Shown one piece after another: positions 41,528 through 44,325 of a DNA stretch of 44,325 bases. The stretch's first letter is position 1. Each line of letters starts with the position of its first letter. The notes beneath the pieces were generated by a model. The model saw only the letters and a list, made by a program, of their open reading frames with translations, made no database searches and was not told the DNA's origin. The DNA lies in contig CALGQU010000099.1 in NCBI GenBank assembly GCA_937959125.1, positions 1 to 44,325 of the forward strand. Reading direction: 5' to 3'. The translations under genes and the position numbers were made by a program. The DNA comes from an uncultured Croceitalea sp. GTDB taxonomy: Bacteria > Bacteroidota > Bacteroidia > Flavobacteriales > Flavobacteriaceae.

Positions 41528-42196
41528 TTAAATAAAACCTCTGTTCTTAGCAGCTAAAATAAGGGCCAAATCATTTTCTTTCTCCTTGCCAAAAAGGGAC
41601 TTCAAATGTCGCTTTCTATTCTCTATGGAAGAAGAGGAAAGATCAATATGGTTTTCTATATCTTTTGTCTTGGTCCCAATAGATAAATGGTACAGTATTT
41701 TTTTATCATTTTCGTCCAAGGTAATATCATTTGCCATTTTCTTTCTAATGGCGGATAATGCTTTTGAAGAATAATATGGTGGTTCAAAAAGTACCGTCTT
41801 TACCGCTTCCTCCAAAGATTTTGGATCGATATCCGTTTTTACCATATATCCGTCCGGGTCTACGGATCGCAGAATACTGTTTATCCTATAATTATCACTA
41901 AAAGAGGACATGAAGATAATTTTGGATTCCGGCACCAATTTTCTTGCCAGGATACCCAAATCCTCACCACTATGGGGCTGGTTCTCATTTGGGGGAAACA
42001 ATTGCACGTCCAAGAAAACAATGTCGTACTTAAAGGAGTGTGCAGATTCTTCTATTCTTTTGCGGCCGGCCTCATAGGTGTTCGCAGTATCCACTATAAT
42101 GTTATAATCCTCGAAGACAATGCGTTCCAAGATAAATTTATATCCTAACATGGTCATTTCATGATCATCAATAGCTAAAATGCGCAGTGTTTTCAT
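41528..42196 (-). CDS. NarL/LuxR-type response regulator
   Basis: From ATG 42196 the product has 222 residues. The receiver domain has the acidic patch in LAIDDHEMTMLGY, the phospho-acceptor Asp (about residue 63, FLDVQLFP), the switch Ser (FMSSFSDN) and the Lys in YMVKTDID. The C-terminal helix-turn-helix lies in about 150-215 (ILYHLSIGTKTKDIENHIDLSSSSIENRKRHLKSLF in outline). It is downstream of the HPK7-type kinase (17 nt) and is its likely partner. A TTG three codons earlier is possible. Confidence 0.93.
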   Translation of the reverse strand: MKTLRILAIDDHEMTMLGYKFILERIVFEDYNIIVDTANTYEAGRKRIEESAHSFKYDIVFLDVQLFPPNENQPHSGEDLGILARKLVPESKIIFMSSFSDNYRINSILRSVDPDGYMVKTDIDPKSLEEAVKTVLFEPPYYSSKALSAIRKKMANDITLDENDKKILYHLSIGTKTKDIENHIDLSSSSIENRKRHLKSLFGKEKENDLALILAAKNRGFI

Positions 42197-42213
42197 AGTA
42201 GACAACTAAATTT

Positions 42214-44298
42214 TTAAACGATTTCCGTGGTTTTTTCTTTAGACTTGAGCGTGTTGGGTTGTATGCCAAGAGTTTGCACAGGGATAGTAATTTGAAACAA
42301 GGCACCCTTGCCCGGGCTACTTTTGATGTCCAAATGACCATTTATTTCTTTGGTCCTAGAAATTATATTTCTAAGTCCAATTCCCTTTTTACCCTTAAAG
42401 CTATCAAATCCAACGCCATCATCTTTCACATTTAAATTTAGCATTTTTTCCGTTGTTGCAAAATTTACGGAGATATTTTTACACTTTGAATGCTTTACAC
42501 AGTTTTGCAAACATTCTTGTAAAATCCTGTAAATATTGATTTTAAGATCTCCTTCAAGCTTGTTCCAACTGTATTTTTGATCATGATCAAAACCTATGGA
42601 AATTTGTGAAGCTTCGCCCACATCCTTGATCAATTGTTGGATGGAAAGGATGAAGTTATCTACTTTTTCATAGGCCGCTTCATTGAGTTCGTGCGAAATG
42701 GTACGTATTTCCTCCTCAACATCCTGCATTTTTACCAACAGTTCCCCACGTTGGGTAATGGCCTCTTCGTCCGTTCTTTCATTCAGTCCACTAAAAAACA
42801 GGCGAATTCCCAAGAGTTGTCCTAAGATACCATCATGTAATTCTTGCGAAATTCTTTTTTGCTCCGTTTTTTTACCTTCTTCCAGCATGGCTTGTTGGGA
42901 GAGCAGTAAATTATAGATTTCTTGATTGCTCTTTTGTTGCTTTTGTTTGAATTTTAAACGTTGGTTGTGTACTTTTTGATTGATAATGATAAAAACCCCA
43001 ATACCACCTATAAGCAAGGCGAATGCAATGCCGGCAAAAATTTGACGGTCTTTGGCCAGACTTACGTTTTCTTCAATGATCTCATCCGTCTCCAAGCGTA
43101 TTCTTGCAAATTTATCTTGTATTTCCCGTTCTTTTTGTTGGAGGTGCTCATTAAGTATAAAATAGCGCTGTGCATGTTTTGTACTGTTTCTCCTATCTAT
43201 AGTGGACAACAGCTTTAAGGCACTTAACAACCGATCGTTATTGTTGGTTTCTTCTGCCAGGGCAGCCGCCTTGGCTACTTGTGCTATTGCTCTGGTGGTA
43301 TCTTTTTCTGCCACCAATACTTGGGCATAGTATTCATAGTTACGGGCCTGCCCGTATTTGTAGTCAATGCTGTCCAGAATGCTATCAGATTGTCTTACGG
43401 CATCTTCTACTTGTTCCAAGGTCAATTGCCCGCTTTGGTACCCACTATAGGCCCTACTGGTAATGACTTTGGCATAGAGCCTAGTGTTAATGGTCTTTAA
43501 TTGGTTTTGATCTTCCAACGCGCTATAAAGCTCGTAAGCGGTTTTAAAATCCTTTTGCCTAAGGTGTACCGAAGCTAAATTGTTGGCATTACTTAGTCTA
43601 TAACTTTCCTGTCTATTTACCGGCGCGTATTGGATATAGGTTTTTGCTTTGTTATGGTATTCCAAAGCTTTTTCGGGTTTGTTCAATCCATTTTGTATGG
43701 TACCTAACTGATTATAGGCTCTAAAAAGCCAATCTGACCTGTTGTTTTTCTTAATGCTAGAAATTGCCATGATGACATCCTTTTCTGCCCCAACATAATC
43801 TTTGATATTATCCTTGAGACTCGCTATGTTTAAAAGCAATGAGCTTGGTAAGTGGGAACTTTCTTCTTCTAGTGTAGCAAGAGACAAAGCTTTATAGGCT
43901 TTTTGATAATGGTAAAAGGCACTATCCGGTTTTACATCACTAAGGAAATCACCCAGGTCCCAATGGGTCATGCCCAAGGAAAAGGAGTTTTCCAAAGCTT
44001 GTGTCTTTTTAAGTACAATCCCATTGAATTTTCTAAAAAGCAGGGAATCCCCGCTACGTAAGGCGGCGAAGGAAATATCTTCTAAATTGTTGGTTTTTGC
44101 CTTTTGTATTAAGCTGATGGCTTGTTCCAAAAGCTGGGCACGTTCTTCGGAGGAAAGGCTAGCATCGTTGCGAACTTTATTAAGGATTTCGGTAATAGCA
44201 TCAGAATCATTATTGATTTCCTGAATGGGAACAAAGGCCAAGAACGTTAAACAGGACAGGCCTATTACCAATAGTGATACTTTTTTCCACAATCTCAT
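42214..44298 (-). CDS. TPR-containing sensor histidine kinase (NarX/DesK class)
   Basis: The 694-residue kinase has an N-terminal signal/anchor (about 5-23), a periplasmic tetratricopeptide-rich sensor region (about 30-400; for example WLFRAYNQLGTIQNGLNKPEKALEYHNKA in outline), a transmembrane helix at about 421-440 (FAGIAFALLIGGIGVFIII), and a HisKA_3 dimerisation domain with the phosphorylated His488 in QELHDGILGQLL. The ATPase domain shows CLQNCVKHSKCKNISV (N box), DDGVGFD and GIGLRNIISR. TPR kinases of this layout are common in Flavobacteriaceae; ligand unknown. It is followed by its regulator after 17 nt. Confidence 0.93.
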   Translation of the reverse strand: MRLWKKVSLLVIGLSCLTFLAFVPIQEINNDSDAITEILNKVRNDASLSSEERAQLLEQAISLIQKAKTNNLEDISFAALRSGDSLLFRKFNGIVLKKTQALENSFSLGMTHWDLGDFLSDVKPDSAFYHYQKAYKALSLATLEEESSHLPSSLLLNIASLKDNIKDYVGAEKDVIMAISSIKKNNRSDWLFRAYNQLGTIQNGLNKPEKALEYHNKAKTYIQYAPVNRQESYRLSNANNLASVHLRQKDFKTAYELYSALEDQNQLKTINTRLYAKVITSRAYSGYQSGQLTLEQVEDAVRQSDSILDSIDYKYGQARNYEYYAQVLVAEKDTTRAIAQVAKAAALAEETNNNDRLLSALKLLSTIDRRNSTKHAQRYFILNEHLQQKEREIQDKFARIRLETDEIIEENVSLAKDRQIFAGIAFALLIGGIGVFIIINQKVHNQRLKFKQKQQKSNQEIYNLLLSQQAMLEEGKKTEQKRISQELHDGILGQLLGIRLFFSGLNERTDEEAITQRGELLVKMQDVEEEIRTISHELNEAAYEKVDNFILSIQQLIKDVGEASQISIGFDHDQKYSWNKLEGDLKINIYRILQECLQNCVKHSKCKNISVNFATTEKMLNLNVKDDGVGFDSFKGKKGIGLRNIISRTKEINGHLDIKSSPGKGALFQITIPVQTLGIQPNTLKSKEKTTEIV

Positions 44299-44325
44299 AG
44301 CAGTATTTGGAGTGTAATGTAGGCG

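Overview
The window is ordinary chromosomal DNA of a marine-type member of the Flavobacteriaceae (Bacteroidota). The evidence is gene content (type IX secretion components and a cargo protein, a bamD-rpoZ-coaBC-DUF4835-recN block, DUF6913 next to dapA, a PorP/SprF protein), promoters of the Bacteroidota type (TTG, about 19 nt, TAnnTTTG), the lack of Shine-Dalgarno sequences, and base composition around the low 40s % GC by eye. The genus cannot be fixed from this window; Maribacter/Zobellia/Arenibacter-like is a guess. I see no rRNA, tRNA, CRISPR array, insertion sequence or prophage. No gene-free stretch exceeds 300 bases.

Layout. 1-2.9 kb (minus): the start of a secreted protein cut by the window edge, a DUF3089 hydrolase and an endonuclease/exonuclease/phosphatase-fold protein. 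3.1-9.6 kb (plus): DUF6913-dapA (lysine/cell-wall precursor), then bamD (outer-membrane assembly), the omega-like RNA polymerase subunit, coaBC (CoA synthesis), DUF4835/PorD and recN. 9.8-15.6 kb (plus): fabI, a glycosyltransferase, a YbbR/CdaR-like membrane protein, coaE, and a histidine kinase/OmpR regulator pair, closed by a strong bidirectional terminator. 15.7-20.8 kb (minus): a three-gene export cassette, DUF1800, DUF1501 and a T9SS cargo with a discoidin-like domain, a CXXCH haem motif and two Ig-like domains. 21.0-29.8 kb (minus): a tightly packed run, Gfo/Idh oxidoreductase, then 3-hydroxyacyl-CoA dehydrogenase, DUF1015, PLPBP (YggS), an exonuclease/GIY-YIG fusion, a voltage-gated K+ channel, miaA, gluconokinase and gluconate permease; most junctions overlap by 4 nt. 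29.9-34.6 kb: pcm, smpB, a DUF6503 protein, a SixA-like phosphatase lipoprotein, a PorP/SprF-SPOR fusion and a TetR regulator. 34.8-39.1 kb: clpB (with an apparent frameshift), a YtxJ bacilliredoxin and a large lipoprotein. 39.4-44.3 kb: glyA, an unrecognised protein, and a TPR histidine kinase/NarL-type regulator pair.

How it fits together. Much of the window serves the cell envelope and its building blocks (BamD, PorD, PorP/SprF, the T9SS cargo, DapA, FabI, CoaBC/CoaE). Stress and quality-control genes are scattered between (RecN, ClpB, SmpB, Pcm, YtxJ).

Points most worth a second look: (1) clpB is split by a single-base shift at a run of seven A that is also a textbook -1 slippery heptamer; (2) the DUF1800-DUF1501-T9SS cytochrome cassette, for which I know no established function; (3) CoaBC carries Asp and Ser where the E. 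coli enzyme has the important Asn and Cys; (4) the exonuclease/GIY-YIG fusion translationally coupled to a K+ channel; (5) a PorP/SprF barrel fused to a SPOR-like domain.
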